Source: Posidonia oceanica
Taxonomy: Eukaryota > Streptophyta > Magnoliopsida > Alismatales > Posidoniaceae
Assembly (NCBI GenBank): GCA_037176725.1
Contig: JAZBRS010000020.1
Coordinates: 90,404,001-90,468,000, forward strand
DNA length: 64,000 nt
Direction: 5' to 3'
Shown: positions 21,853 through 33,311 of the stretch, in pieces
How positions within the stretch are numbered: the stretch's first letter is position 1
Layout of the letters: every line of letters begins with the position of its first letter
Position numbers and translations under genes: made by a program
The notes under the pieces: generated by a model
Told to the model about the DNA's origin: nothing
The model's input: the letters and a program-made list of their open reading frames with translations, nothing else
Database searches by the model: none

Positions 21853-22205
21853 TCTCATCTCCCTCTTTAGCTTAATTTCTCATCATGATCTCATCCCCCT
21901 CTTTAGCTTAATTTCTCATCATGATCTCATCCCCCTCTTTAGCTTAATTTCTCATCATGAGCTCATCCCCCTTCTTTAGCATTAGCTCTCATCATTACCT
22001 CACCCCTCTTCTTTAGCATTAAGCTTCTCATCATTACCTCACCCCCCTTTCTTTAGCATTAAGCTTCTCATCATTACCTCACCCCCCTTTCTTTAGCATT
22101 AAGCTTCTCATCATTACCTCATCCCCCTTCTTTAGCTTAGCTTCTCATCTCATCCCCCTTCTTTAGCATTAGTTCTCATCATGATCTCATCCCCTCTTAT
22201 CGAGC
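21853..22205 (+). repeat. CT-rich tandem repeat, C-type 3' UTR, unit 1
   Basis: Two related sub-arrays: units around CATGATCTCATCCCCCTC plus TTTAGCTTAATTTCTCAT (about 36 bp, three copies), then CATTACCTCACCCC plus TTCTTTAGCATTAAGCTTCT (about 39 bp, four to five copies). Tandem repeats in the 3' UTR are a known feature of Tat/Ogre elements. Confidence 0.85.
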
Positions 22206-22310
22206 AATCAAGCACTCATCAATCAATCATCCAGCAATCAATCATTCAGCTTTCAATCACGCATCAACCAATCACTCATCACTCGATCATTCATCAATCA
22301 AGCACCCTTA
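22206..22310 (+). repeat. AATCA-rich simple repeat
   Basis: Short irregular AATCAATCA/CATCAATCA words linking the CT-rich array to the hairpin array. Nothing else is visible. Confidence 0.6.
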
Positions 22311-23506
22311 GGCTGATATCCTAAACTATCAATCAATCAAGTTCTCTCAGGCTGATATTCCTAAACTATCGATCCAGGCTGATATTCCTAAACTATCGAT
22401 CCAGGCTGATATTCCTAAACTATCTACTCTCAGGCTGATATCCTAAACTATCTACTCTCAGGCTGATATCCTAAACTATCTATTCTCAGGCTGATATTCC
22501 TAAACTATCTATCTTTTGGCCGATCCATGGTTGGCCCGCAGTTGTGTTATACGGCTGACATCCAGTAACTGTCCCTCGCAGTGCCGCCAGGCTGATAACC
22601 TAAACTATCTATCTAGGCTGATATCCTAAACTATCTAGGCTGATATCCTAAACTATCTATCCAGGCTGATATTCCTAAACTATCCGGCATCTGCGTTATA
22701 CGGCTGACATCCAGTAACTGTCCCTCGTAATTGCCCTTTCCAGGCTGATAACCTAAACTATCTATCTAGGCTGATATCCTAAACTATCTAGGCTGATATC
22801 CTAAACTATCGATCTAGGCTGATAACCTAAACTATCGATCTAGGCTGATATCCTAAACTATCCATGGCAATTACGTTATACGGCTGATATCCAGTAACTA
22901 TCCCTTGCAATTGCTCTTTCTAGGCTGATATCCTAAACTATCTATCTAGGCTGATATCCTAAACTATCTAGGCTGATATCCTAAACTATCGATCTAGGCT
23001 GATAACCTAAACTATCGATCTAGGCTGATATCCTAAACTATCCATCGCAATTGCATTATACGGCTGACATCCAGTAACTGTCCCTCGCAATGCCGCTAGG
23101 CTGATAACCTAAACTATCTATCTAGGCTGATAACCTAAACTATCTAGGCTGATATCCTAAACTATCTATCTAGGCTGATATCCTAAACTATCCGGCACTT
23201 GCGTTATACGGCTGATATCCAGTAACTATCCCTCATGGTTTGCCCTTTCCAGTTGATAGGACTGTAAACTATCTATCTAGGCTGATATCCTAAACTATCT
23301 AGGCTGATATCCTAAACTATCTATCTAGGCTGATATCCTAAACTATCTATGGCAACCATGTTATACGGCTGATATCCAGTAACTATCACTCACAACTGCG
23401 CCTTCCGGTTGATAGGACCGTAAACTATCACCAGGCTGATAACCTAAACTATCGCCCTCGGCTGATGATCCGAAACTCATCCGGTCGATAAGTCTGACAA
23501 CTTATC
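22311..23506 (+). repeat. Hairpin-unit array, C-type 3' UTR, unit 1 (about 39 units)
   Basis: About 39 units spaced 20-40 nt apart. The main form is GGCTGATA-loop-TATC with loop TCCTAAAC or ACCTAAAC. About six units read CGGCTGATATCCAGTAACTA or CGGCTGACATCCAGTAACTG; in the latter the stem is GACA/TGTC, changed on both sides. Others have stems GATAG/CTATC (23252, 23408), GATGA/TCATC (23463-23481) and GATAAGT/ACTTATC (23487-23506). Loops keep CC near the 5' side and AAC near the 3' side. Larger blocks of about 160-180 nt are also repeated (e.g. 22740-22900 against 22920-23080). Confidence 0.88.
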
Positions 23507-23963
23507 ACCTCCCCGCGCGACTTCGTCCCAAAAGACGGAGCCCCACATCCTTCTGCGTCTAGGAAAAGGTCCACCTCTCCCGTCGCTCCTTTGTGGTTTT
23601 TGGCTATCCCTCTTTTCGTGGCAGGCCGGGACCTCCTCGTCAAGCTCCGCGGTGCACCGCAACGTCCCTCTTCAACGTCGTCAACATCGCCAGCGTCACC
23701 CGCGTCGCTTCGGCCCCCCGGTCGGTACTAACTCTAGCACTAACTTTTGCATTGCATCCGCATTAGCATGCATCGCATACATTGCATCTCATCCATTTGC
23801 ACCTGCACTTTGCATTGCGGCAACGATCCACGATGTTCGGCGCATCCGCCGAACAAGTGGCTCACGCCGATAGCAACCCTCTGCTCTCGCCGGTCAAATG
23901 GGGTGTCCCGTCAACCCTAAGCAGCGGCCTCGCTTCGCTCGGCCTCGCTCAGGGAGGGGCATC
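23507..23963 (+). other. Distal C-type 3' UTR, unit 1
   Basis: Non-coding stretch with CATTGCAT/GCATGCAT words (23745-23815), GGCCTCGCTTCGCTC near 23926 and the PPT AGGGAGGGG at 23951-23959. Similar in order to 160-678 of element G and 47550-47916 of element B. Confidence 0.65.
23951..23959 (+). other. Polypurine tract before LTR-C1
   Basis: AGGGAGGGG, then CATC and TGTTGACACC. It marks LTR-C1 as a genuine 3' LTR of its internal region. Confidence 0.75.
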
Positions 23964-26589
23964 TGTTGACACCCCATTTTGACAGGCTGGATCGTTTGGA
24001 GCCTTCCGGTGGCTGCTGGACCCGAACCTAGACCCAAATCCACACCTTCCTCTCCTTCTTTCCCCTTAAAACAAGCCCAAACTCAACCTAGGATTACCCC
24101 CCTTTCCAGAACCTGAAAACCCACCAAAATCCATAGGAACGCTCACCCCTGATGACTTAGCAAACCCACCAAAAAGCCTGCAAAATCTCAAACCAGACCC
24201 CTCCCAAAAACCCTAGGAAACTTAGACAAAAATACCCTTTTTCTGCACCTCAAAACCCCTCCAAAACTTCCTCAAAACCAAACCAAAACCCCGAGACTAA
24301 GACTAGAAACCCTAGACCCCACACCCGCCAAATTTCACCCCTTTCCGAGACCTTTAAGACCCCCTTTTGCTGGAATTATCGTTTTCTCTCTCCGGGATTA
24401 TCGTTTTCTCTCTCCTCTCTCTCTCTCCTGATTATCGTCTCTCTTTTCATCCCATTCTCGCCTTTTTTTTGGCTTGGCTGCGAGCCCCCTTTGTACTCCT
24501 ACCCCTTCTCCACCTTATTCCTATTTTTATTTTATTTTTACCATTTTTCTTGAATTTTAAAAAATCTTTTCCCTCAAACCTATCTCTTTCCCTTTTATTT
24601 CCCTTTTTTCCCTTTCTCTTCTTCTTTTTCTTTTCTTCTTCTTTCTTTTGCAAAAACCCATGAAAATCCTTAAGAATCTGTAAAACCCCAAAACCTAAAA
24701 GAAAAAAATCAGAATTCCAAGAAAAGCAATTAAAAAACATTAAATAGATAATTAAAAACCCAAACTTAATCAAATCAAGCTAAAAAAGAAAATCAAGCAT
24801 GCAAACTAAAAATGCAAAACAAACTAAAAGAAAATACTGTAAAATCAACTAAAAAATTGAAATAAAATCATAACTTACCCAAGATAAAAACCCCACTAAA
24901 AGAATTAAAAAAAAACCCTAAGAAGAAGAATTAAAAATCAAACAATGAAACAAGTAATTAAAGGAGGTAAAAGACTTAACCTAATAAACATAAGAAAGAA
25001 AACAACATAAGAACTTAATTAAAAAAGGAAAAGAAAATACAGTTAAAAGACTTAAAACACTTAATCAAATCAGGAAAAATCCAACTAAAAACATCAAGAA
25101 GAATTAACAAATAAAAATCAAAAACATAGCTCAAAAGACTTAAAGAAGAAAAATATAAAAGACTAGAACTAAAAAGCCCAAACCCACTCTAATCAATACG
25201 AAAATAAATCCTAAAAATCCTAATTAACATCCTAAAATACTTAACAAGAAAACACAATTAAAAACAATTTTAAAAGATTTAACAAACACCTAATCAAGTG
25301 GAAAACAAATCAAAAACAAAATAAAACCCTAAAACCATAATCAAGCCTAAAACACACTAATTAACCTAGAAATGGTCATTAAAAAATCCAGTTAAACATC
25401 TAACCTACAACCCAAGTCATCCCATATTTTTATTTATTTTTATCTTATTTTTTCCTATTTTTTCTTTCCATCTTTCTTTCTTTCTTCCTTTTATCTTTTC
25501 TTTTCTTCCTTACTGGGCTCATCAGCCCGTTTGCCTTTTTCTTCTTTTTTTCAAACTTTCAGCCCGCGGCCCGCATCCACAGTCCTTCTTCTTCCTTCCC
25601 TCCGTCCGCGCGTTGCAGTGCTACAGTGCACGCCGCCTGCCATTCTGCCCTCCTGCCATCTCCTGCTCGCGCCGAACGTCGACCGTGCGCCTGCCATTGC
25701 CACGCCGGGGCATTCAATGCGGCAGACCTGCAAAACCAAGAGGAGAGGCTATCAGAAATCAGGCGGAAAAAGGAGGGAGAATTCAGAGTGATTTGAGGAG
25801 GGAAAGAGAGGAGAAAACCAGAAGGAACATCCCGGGGAGAGGACCAGAGATTCCAGAGCGACTTCCGAGCGAGAGAGTGACCCATTCCTCCCCAGAAAAC
25901 CACCAGAGAACGCCCGACCTTCCGCTCTTCTTCGGACAGCAAACCAGAGCCGGAAACACCTTCTGAACCCTCCAGAATTCACCCCCCAACTTCGCCGAAG
26001 CCTCCTGCAACTTCACCCCCCATTCCCATAGAGAACCAGCCCCCCATTTCGCCTCCAACCTCCGGAAACCCGGCCGGAATCCGACACCTACCCATTCAAG
26101 AATTCCCAACTCCACAGACCGCCTTTCCTCCCCAAACTCTGCCCGGTTAGTCCCCAGAACACTACCTTTCCAACCCCGCTTTGCTTCACCTCCAGCTCCC
26201 CTCACAGGCCAAACCCCCCACAACAAACGGTCATCCCCATTTCCTGCCCGAAATCAGCCCAGCACCTATCTCCCTCTACTGCAATCCACAGACCCCTCCA
26301 ACCATCCAGAACCCATCACTGAAGTCCCAGTTGCCCACCGGAAGCCCCCGCTCGGTCCAGAGGACAACAGGCACCTCCCCCCACCTCGGACGCTCAGCTG
26401 TGCACCCATTTCGGCCGAATCCTCCTCCGATCCTCGAAGCTCGCCTCCAACCATTCAGCAAGCTCCGGAGGACACCGCGGAGTGGTTCTGGACAGTCGCG
26501 AGGCGCCGGCGACGCTTCCAGTAGCCGGACGTCCACCGCCGGCACCTGCAGGACCCACCTACGTCGGGGAGACGCTCTGGACGGCAGAA

Positions 26590-26599
26590 CAGGTGCCGC
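26590..26599 (+). promoter_or_regulatory. Conserved splice-donor-like site 1 in LTR-C1
   Basis: ACAG|GTGCCG. The 146 nt upstream (26447-26592) align without gaps to 3418-3563 of LTR-G. Confidence 0.38.
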
Positions 26600-28133
26600 T
26601 TCTTCCCCTTCCCTTAGTTTTCTCTCCCGCGTGCTTCCTGGCCCCTTAGATGTAGGTTTCTGGTCCTCCTGCTCCGAATCAAGTCGCTGCTCCGGTCATC
26701 TTCTCCGGCGCAGTCCTCCGGCCTTCACGACGCTCCAGCCAGTGGAACGCGATCCCGATAACTCCCTCAGTTCCGCACGAGCGTCAGGAGGCTCCTCCGG
26801 TCTTCGGAATGCAGCTCCGCTGCGTCGAATGGCCGGACCGAGCTCCAGACCTTCTGCAGAGCTCCGGCGAGCGCTCCGGCGCGTTCCAGGCCACGTCGTC
26901 CTCTGCCGATCGCCGCCCTGCCTTCGCCAGCTCCGGGAGCATCTTCCCCGTCGTTCAGTGCCTCCTCAGCCCCTCGTGCCGGCGGCCACAAGTCCTGATA
27001 GCTCACTGCTACAGTGTTTGTCGCCGCCGGCATCACTGTTCATTTATTTTGTTTTCTTAGCATAGTTTCTTGCGAATATTGCATGCTAGGGCTCAGTTTC
27101 TTTTTTTTTGCATTCTGGTCCTTCCATCATTTAAGCTGCTTTGTTTTTAATTTAAAACCATGCTAAATTGCACAAACCATCTGTATTTTTCTGCATTTGC
27201 TTTTCAGTCCTTCCACTGTGCTGCCTAGTTATAAATTTTTATGCTTTAGTCCCTCTGCTTTCCATTATTACAGTTAGGTCCTGTTTTAAATCAGTCTATT
27301 TAATTGCATGCATTTTACCATATCAAATTGCATACTGGGCCCCTCTGTTTTTTCATATTTACTGGCTGATCCTCTGCACTGTAGAAACCTAGGCTTTATT
27401 TTTTCATTTTGCATATTGCATTGCATACTATACCCCCTGTTTCTCCATATTTGCATCTAGGTCCATTTTAAATGGACAGTAATCTTCTGGCATGCATATT
27501 AGCTTAATACATTGCATTTTTAGCCCTGCATCTTTTAAAAATTGCATTTTAGTCCCCAGACCATGATTTCAGAGTATACTTTGCATACAAAATTGCATTT
27601 TCAGACCCTACATGATTTGAAAATCACACATAGAGCCTTGCATCTTTCAAAAACCATGTAAAAAGACTGTTTTGCCCCTAAGTTGCATTTTAACTCCCAT
27701 GCTTGCAAAAATTGCATGTAGACCCTCCGCTTGCATTCCCGGACTCCTCAGACCTCCTGTTTTCTGGAAAAGTTGCATTTCAGCCCCTCCCTTTCTTCAA
27801 AAATGCTTTTGAATCCCTGTTCTTTCCGAATTGCCTTTCTTTGTCTTTTCTTGCTTTGCATGCATTCTGCATCCATTTAGTCTTGCATTTAAGCTCCTCT
27901 TTGCATACACCAAGCACTTTTAACTCCCCTTCACTTGGGAGGACCTTCAGCACACCCCTAGGACCTCCTGAACACTTAGGTCTGTTCTCCTCATCTGTTC
28001 TGGCCCTTCTGCTCCGAAGCTGCGATATCTTCCAATCCGACCGTTGGATCTCCTCAAGTAAGCTGCCCAGGCGACCGCAGCGAAGCGCTCTCAGCATGGA
28101 CCAAGCAGATCTCCGATCAGACTCCCGGATCTC

Positions 28134-28143
28134 CAGGTATATC
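28134..28143 (+). promoter_or_regulatory. Splice-donor-like site 2 in LTR-C1
   Basis: CAG|GTATATC at the place where LTR-G and LTR-A have AAG|GTAAGTC; a weaker match. Confidence 0.3.
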
Positions 28144-28185
28144 TTCCTGAACCCCTGCACTGCATTCATTTGCATGCCGTTTGCA

Positions 28186-28870
28186 TCGTTTTGCGTGCTC
28201 TTTAGTTTCTTCGCCTCGTTTTACGTGTCTTCAAGTCTTCTCCCTCCGTTTTGCACGCCACTTCTTTGTCTTGCACCGTTTTGCGTGCTCTTTAGTTTTT
28301 TCGCCTCGTTTTGCGTGCCTTCCAGTTTTCTCGCTCCGTTTTGCATGCCGTTTGCATCGTTTTGCGTGCTCTTTAGCTTCTTCGCCTCGTTTTGCGTGTC
28401 TTCAAGTTTTCTCGCTCCGTTTTGCGCCCCACTTCTTTGTTTTGCACCGTTTTGCGTGTCCTTCAGTTTTTTCGCCTCGTTTTGCGTGTCTTCAAGTTTT
28501 CTCGCTCCGTTTTGCGCACCGCTTCTTTGCCTTGCACCGTTTTGCGTGCCTTTTAGTTTTCTCGCCCCGTTTTGCGTGTTTTCATGTTTTCTCGCTCCGT
28601 TTTGCGCGCCGCCCCTTTGTCTTGCACCGTTTTGCGTGCCCTTTAGTTTTCTTGCCTCGTTTTGCGCGCAGTCTTGTTTTCCTGCACCGTTTTGCGTGCC
28701 CTTCCGTTTTCTCGTCTCGTTTTGCGTGCCCTGGTGTTTTCTTGCCCAGTTTTGCGCCCATCTTTCGTTTTCTCGCACGGTTTTGCATTCTTGTTCCATT
28801 TCTTGCCCCATTTTGCATGTCAACCTTGTTCTCGCATCTGTTTGCATACTTGCTTCGTTCCTCGCATTGT
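28186..28870 (+). repeat. 30-bp minisatellite in LTR-C1
   Basis: Roughly 22 units of 30 bp with core CGTTTTGCGTG and variants of TTCAAGTTTTCTCGCTC. Open frames of up to 418 codons (27703-28959) across it are products of the 30-bp period, with a ten-residue repeat rich in Phe, Ala and Cys. Confidence 0.85.
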
Positions 28871-28939
28871 TTTACGCCGTTTTCCCTTGCATGTCGATTG
28901 CTTTGCATGGTTTTCTCGCTGTTTCGCTTTTTCGCCCGC

Positions 28940-29412
28940 ATTTGCATATAGGGCGATGATGCTTACTGTCCGGAGTTCTCACGAGCCAGGTTTCGCCCGG
29001 TTCGGAACACAGACAGCGTTGCTGAGCGCTTAGATTGCACGTTTACTTCCTTGCATCGTCTTTCATCACTTAGAGCACACCCTTGAGCATGTAGACAGGC
29101 ATTCATTGGCACTTAGGCATTCAAAGTCTGCATTTCCCTGCATATGCGAGCGTAAGCCTAGAAAGACCGATTCTCGGGCGTGTCGAGGGTGCCTAACACC
29201 TTCCCCGCGCGTAACAGGAGTCCTTACCCTCTCTTGGCCCGCAATGACCATATTGCCCTTGTCCTAGGCACGAGTCACATCATTTGCATTCATTTGCATC
29301 TTATTTCTTTTGCATTGCTTTGCTTTGCATCTTTTGCTTGGTTTTGCGTGGTCATTCACGCATTTCCCCGGTTTTCCTTGTCTTCCGATTTAATAGACTT
29401 GGTGGCGACTCC
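28940..29412 (+). promoter_or_regulatory. Conserved LTR core of LTR-C1
   Basis: CATTTGCATATAGGGCGATG, TTCGGAACACAGACAGCG, GGGTGCCTAACACCTTCC, CGTAACAGGAGTCCTTACCC and the PBS-like TGGCGACTCC (29403-29412). Confidence 0.5.
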
Positions 29413-29576
29413 GATTTTGTCTTATCTTCTCCTTTTCTTTCCCTTTTTCCCTCTTTTAAATGTTTCGAGTTAGGTCTTCCTTCTCGGACGTAGCCGCTTA
29501 TAGTGAGCCTGACTCCGATCGGTGCACGCGAGCTTTGGCATCGTGCATGGACGATCTGAACACCGGGATTACTACA

Positions 29577-30405
29577 CATGATAAGTGTTTTCTTTTCACT
29601 ATCATGACCACATACACTTGCACATGCTATGCCCATGCTTTTTGCCTTGCTGTGTGAATTGCATGCATGCCATGACTTCTTGTTTTTCTCCCCTTCGCAT
29701 ATGCCATGCCTAGGATAGTTGAAACTCACCTACCTCCCTTTTGCTTAATTTAAAAGCCACAATAAAGGAAAGCAATAACATTTAAGCACAATTAGAGCCA
29801 AAACTTGCAATTTTCCCCTTTGGTTAATAAAATGCAAGTAAAATGCTCTAAAGCATTTGCATCAGCATTTAGAAAGCATGCATTCTTCTCACCTGAGTCA
29901 ACCCACATTCTGAGAAGGATAGTCCCGGTCTCTCGCTCCCAACGCTTTGGCGTGGTGTAAGTAGATCGGTCTATCCCCCCTTGTCCAAGGGTCGCGTCGG
30001 TGTTATTGGAGGGTACCACCCATGCTTCTAGTAGGGTCGAGGCCACCAATGCACCACCCGTTATACCTGAGCTTTGGTAGGGTCGAGACGGGAGCCTTTT
30101 TTCTGACCTAGAGTCTGCATAATCCCATTACCCATGAGTGCGTCCTGGTAGGTTATCTACTCGGGACATGCATGGTAAGAGAGCGCATATTAGGGCATGC
30201 ATCTGCATCATGCCACCCCTAATAACTCTTTTTGCATCCAACCTCTAATGCGTTTATTTGTTTTGCAGGTAGGTGTGGATCCCCTCAGCTTGGTTTCTGA
30301 GCGTCTCTCTCTCTAAGCTGTCTGTCACCGCCAACAGTAGCTCTCTTTAGGTCTTGTGTCCCTGCCTTCAGCCACAGACCTGTTTGCTTTCGCTCGTCGT
30401 CCGCT
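29577..30405 (+). other. Truncated leader after LTR-C1
   Basis: Begins CATGATAAGTG, equivalent to 18576. The first 286 nt of the leader, including the PBS, are absent. Otherwise nearly identical to 18576-19404. Confidence 0.85.
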
Positions 30406-32604
30406 ATGGCCCAGCTTACCGGCGAGCCTCCTTCCTCATTGGCGTCAGGAGAGGTACTGATTTCGGTCTCTCCTTCCCTTGCCTTGGCATCCCCCGTCTC
30501 CTCTCCACTTCTGGTACAAGAGACCTCGCGGCCCCTTTATCTGGATCAAGGGTCAACCCTGGCCGACCTAGAGCTTGTCACAGCATTTGCCGTGGTGACT
30601 GCCACTCTGGCTCCAGGAGCGTCGCCTTCTGCTCCATCTCGGGGCCTGCCCGTCTTGGGAATTTAGCCTTCTACGGCTACCCTTTGCGTAGGATCCACTC
30701 CAGTTGCTTCCTTGGTTTCTGCTCCTCCCTTGGCGGACACCTCCTTGTGCCCCGGCCCATCGGTCGATGCATTCTCTGCCTTGCAAGTGTGGCGCTTATT
30801 GGCTAAGGCCGATAGGCTGCGAAGCATGGCTATCGCACTCGACCCGACTGTGGCCTGCTTATCCCGTTCAACCCTTGAGGTTCCGGTGCCGCCCTCTGTA
30901 ACCCTGTAGGCTCGCTACACTGCACCTCCGCCCTTTCCATCGCCCCAGCTCCTCACAGCTCCAGCGATGGGGGCGCCTTTTCAGCCTCCTGCACCTGCAC
31001 AACACCTTGCACTACATGCAACTCCTTCCTCTGGTGGCTAGTCTTCTGGATTGGTAGGAGCACAGCACCCCTTAAGCCTGTTGCCCGGTGCTGTGCCAGT
31101 GCAACAGTTGCTGCTCCCTTGCACTACACCTCACACTGCACAACATAATATCTATCCATCTTCCTTGCATCAAGTTCAGACTCCTGCATTCATAGCACCA
31201 CACTTTGCACCCTCGCACGGGTATGCTGGCCCTCACGCTACAACACTAGGTGGCGTGACGGTGGATCCGGAGGAGCGCTCTCGCGCGACCCGTACAGCAT
31301 ACGTGGTCCCTGCCTCTACTGCACAACCCTCGCCAGCAGCAGCCTCTGACGCCTTCCTTACCAAGTTGGGTGATCTAGAGAGAGCACTTCGTCAAGTGCA
31401 AGGCCAGGACCGCCAGCCTTACCAATTTGGCGACCTTTGTCTCTTTCCCGAGGCTGCACTCCCTTCGAAGTTCCGCATCCCAGACTTCGATAAATATGAT
31501 GGTAGAGGTTGCCCCATCTCGCATCTAAAGGCATATTGCGGGGATCTTTCTCAGCTTCAGGCTGATGAAAGGCTCCTTATCCGCCTGTTCCAGAAGAGTT
31601 TAACCGGCCCCGCGCTCAGGTGGTTCACGTCCCTTGACACGGCTGTGGTTCAGACTTGGACTGGTCTTTCTCGGGCTTTCCTTGAGCAATATGCTTTCAA
31701 CCTCGACTTGATCTCCAAGAGGGAGGATCTCGTCGCCATCCGGCAGAGGCCCTAAGAGCCATTCGGGGAGTATGTCGGTCGCTGGCGTTCCACAACCACC
31801 TAGGTTAGAGATAGACCCTCCGAGGAGGACTCTATCGAGATGATCGTCAAAGGGGCGCTGCCAGCGACTAGGACTCTGCTTTGCATCCAGTACATCACTA
31901 GTTTTGCATCGCTAATTAGGGCTAGCGCTCGCGTGGAAAGCTCACTGTAGAGTGGCCATTTCCCCGCACTTTTTGCACTGGCTAGGCAGGCCAACAGTAC
32001 CAGCAATCGCCGCAGCAGCAGCAGCAGCAGCAGCAACTACTCTGCTTCCGACTGCTCCGAGCAGCATGCCATCACCCGCGCTGAAACTCTTGAGGTGCCT
32101 GCCTTTGTAGAAAGTCTGCTAGATCCTTTTCCGCTAGCGCCTGCACCTATTTTTGCACCCACTGCACTCACTGTCACCGTTGAGCTAGTGCATCACATCG
32201 CACCAGCTCGGCAAGGACGACAACCTAGGCAGAGACAAGTCCGCTGTGCAAAGAGCGACTTCACCCCACTTGGTGAGCCTCTAGGCGCCATCTTTCCACA
32301 GGTTGTGTCGCTCCTGAGGCTTCCGGAAACTCGCTCGCCACCAAGTCCTCTTACGAGGTGGTATGATGCGAGCAAGCATTGCGATTACTATCGAGCCCCG
32401 GGGCATTTGACGGATAATTGCCTCACTCTCTGGGATGTCGTTCAGGACTTGATTGACAACGGGACCCTCGTTGTCAGTCCGCAGGAGCCTGCTCACACAC
32501 CTGCACCCGCACTCGCACACCCTAGCGTAGCTGGCCCTTCTTCTTCTGAGCCTGCAGGCTCTGAGGATGCCGGAACCTCGGGGGCTTACCCCAATCTTCT
32601 TTGA
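30406..32604 (+). pseudogene. gag: Gag, copy 2 of element B
   Basis: Same frame, length and six stop positions as copy 1 (offset 11,001), so the stops predate the duplication. Private difference: ATC TCC in place of ATC CCC near 31713. Because LTR-C1 joins the leader without a PBS, this copy is not part of a unit able to start reverse transcription at its own left edge. Confidence 0.88.
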
Positions 32605-32853
32605 ATTCAGCTCTACCCCTGTGGGTCCTTCTGATCCCATCGGTGCAATCCCCCCTTCCTATCCCTCCCTGTTTGTCCGAGGGACGCTCGGAAGCGCAAC
32701 GGTAGAATCAACAGCAAGCCCGATCGCAGCACCGTTCAGGTAAGCTTCTTCTCCAATATCAGCAGCCCCAGTGCTCCCTGCACTGCCGACAGCAGATCTT
32801 GCTGACAGCATCAGCAGCGTAGGGGCAGACCCAGCACCTCCCTCCCGAGGTTG
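32605..32853 (+). other. Start of 3' UTR, unit 2
   Basis: As 21604-21852, nearly identical, including the CAG|GTAAGC word. Confidence 0.6.
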
Positions 32854-33206
32854 TCTCATCTCCCTCTTTAGCTTAATTTCTCATCATGATCTCATCCCCC
32901 TCTTTAGCTTAATTTCTCATCATGATCTCATCCCCCTCTTTAGCTTAATTTCTCATCATGAGCTCATCCCCCTTCTTTAGCATTAGCTCTCATCATTACC
33001 TCACCCCTCTTCTTTAGCATTAAGCTTCTCATCATTACCTCACCCCCCTTTCTTTAGCATTAAGCTTCTCATCATTACCTCACCCCCCTTTCTTTAGCAT
33101 TAAGCTTCTCATCATTACCTCATCCCCCTTCTTTAGCTTAGCTTCTCATCTCATCCCCCTTCTTTAGCATTAGTTCTCATCATGATCTCATCCCCTCTTA
33201 TCGAGC
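32854..33206 (+). repeat. CT-rich tandem repeat, unit 2
   Basis: Copy of 21853-22205, same number of repeats. Confidence 0.85.
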
Positions 33207-33311
33207 AATCAAGCACTCATCAATCAATCATCCAGCAATCAATCATTCAGCTTTCAATCACGCATCAACCAATCACTCATCACTCGATCATTCATCAATC
33301 AAGCACCCTTA

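Larger units (their letters stand above)
23964..29576 (+). repeat. LTR-C1 (5.61 kb) inside element B
   Basis: Starts TGTTGACACCCC and ends GGATTACTACA. Layout as in LTR-G: A-rich zone (24660-25420), CT-rich zone, GC-rich zone (25560-27050), AT-rich phrase repeats (27060-27800), second exon-like block, 30-bp minisatellite and core. It is of a different family from LTR-B1/B2. It is nearly identical to LTR-C2. The five bases before it (GCATC) and after it (CATGA) differ, so it is not a simple solo insertion. The base after it is gag leader, not a PBS. Confidence 0.92.

Noticed and set aside
22311..23506. CRISPR-like array
   Set aside because: Repeated inverted-repeat units with short intervals recall one, but intervals are not unique spacers of constant length, no cas gene is present, and the context is a plant retrotransposon.
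22311..23506. Ordinary satellite repeat with no special structure
   Set aside because: Paired stem changes with a constant loop (GATA/TATC and GACA/TGTC on the same CCAGTAAC loop) are not expected of a plain satellite.
26181..27065. 294-codon open frame in LTR-C1 (repeated at 37198-38082)
   Set aside because: Low-complexity Pro/Ser/Arg-rich peptide in a GC-rich LTR zone. A 48-residue stretch resembles a frame in LTR-G, but this follows from gap-free DNA similarity, and the rest of the frame is not kept. An exon-like non-coding block explains it better.
27703..28959. 418-codon open frame (and similar ones at 5427-5966, 28181-28951, 39114-39977, 51411-52031, 62462-63039 on either strand)
   Set aside because: They run over the 30-bp or similar minisatellites. 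A period divisible by three leaves several frames open at once and gives ten-residue repeats of Cys/Phe/His/Ala. No domain and no single favoured frame.
23964..29576. LTR-C1 as a solo LTR inserted into element B
   Set aside because: Flanking 5-mers differ (GCATC and CATGA), a proper PPT precedes it, and the same joint occurs twice.
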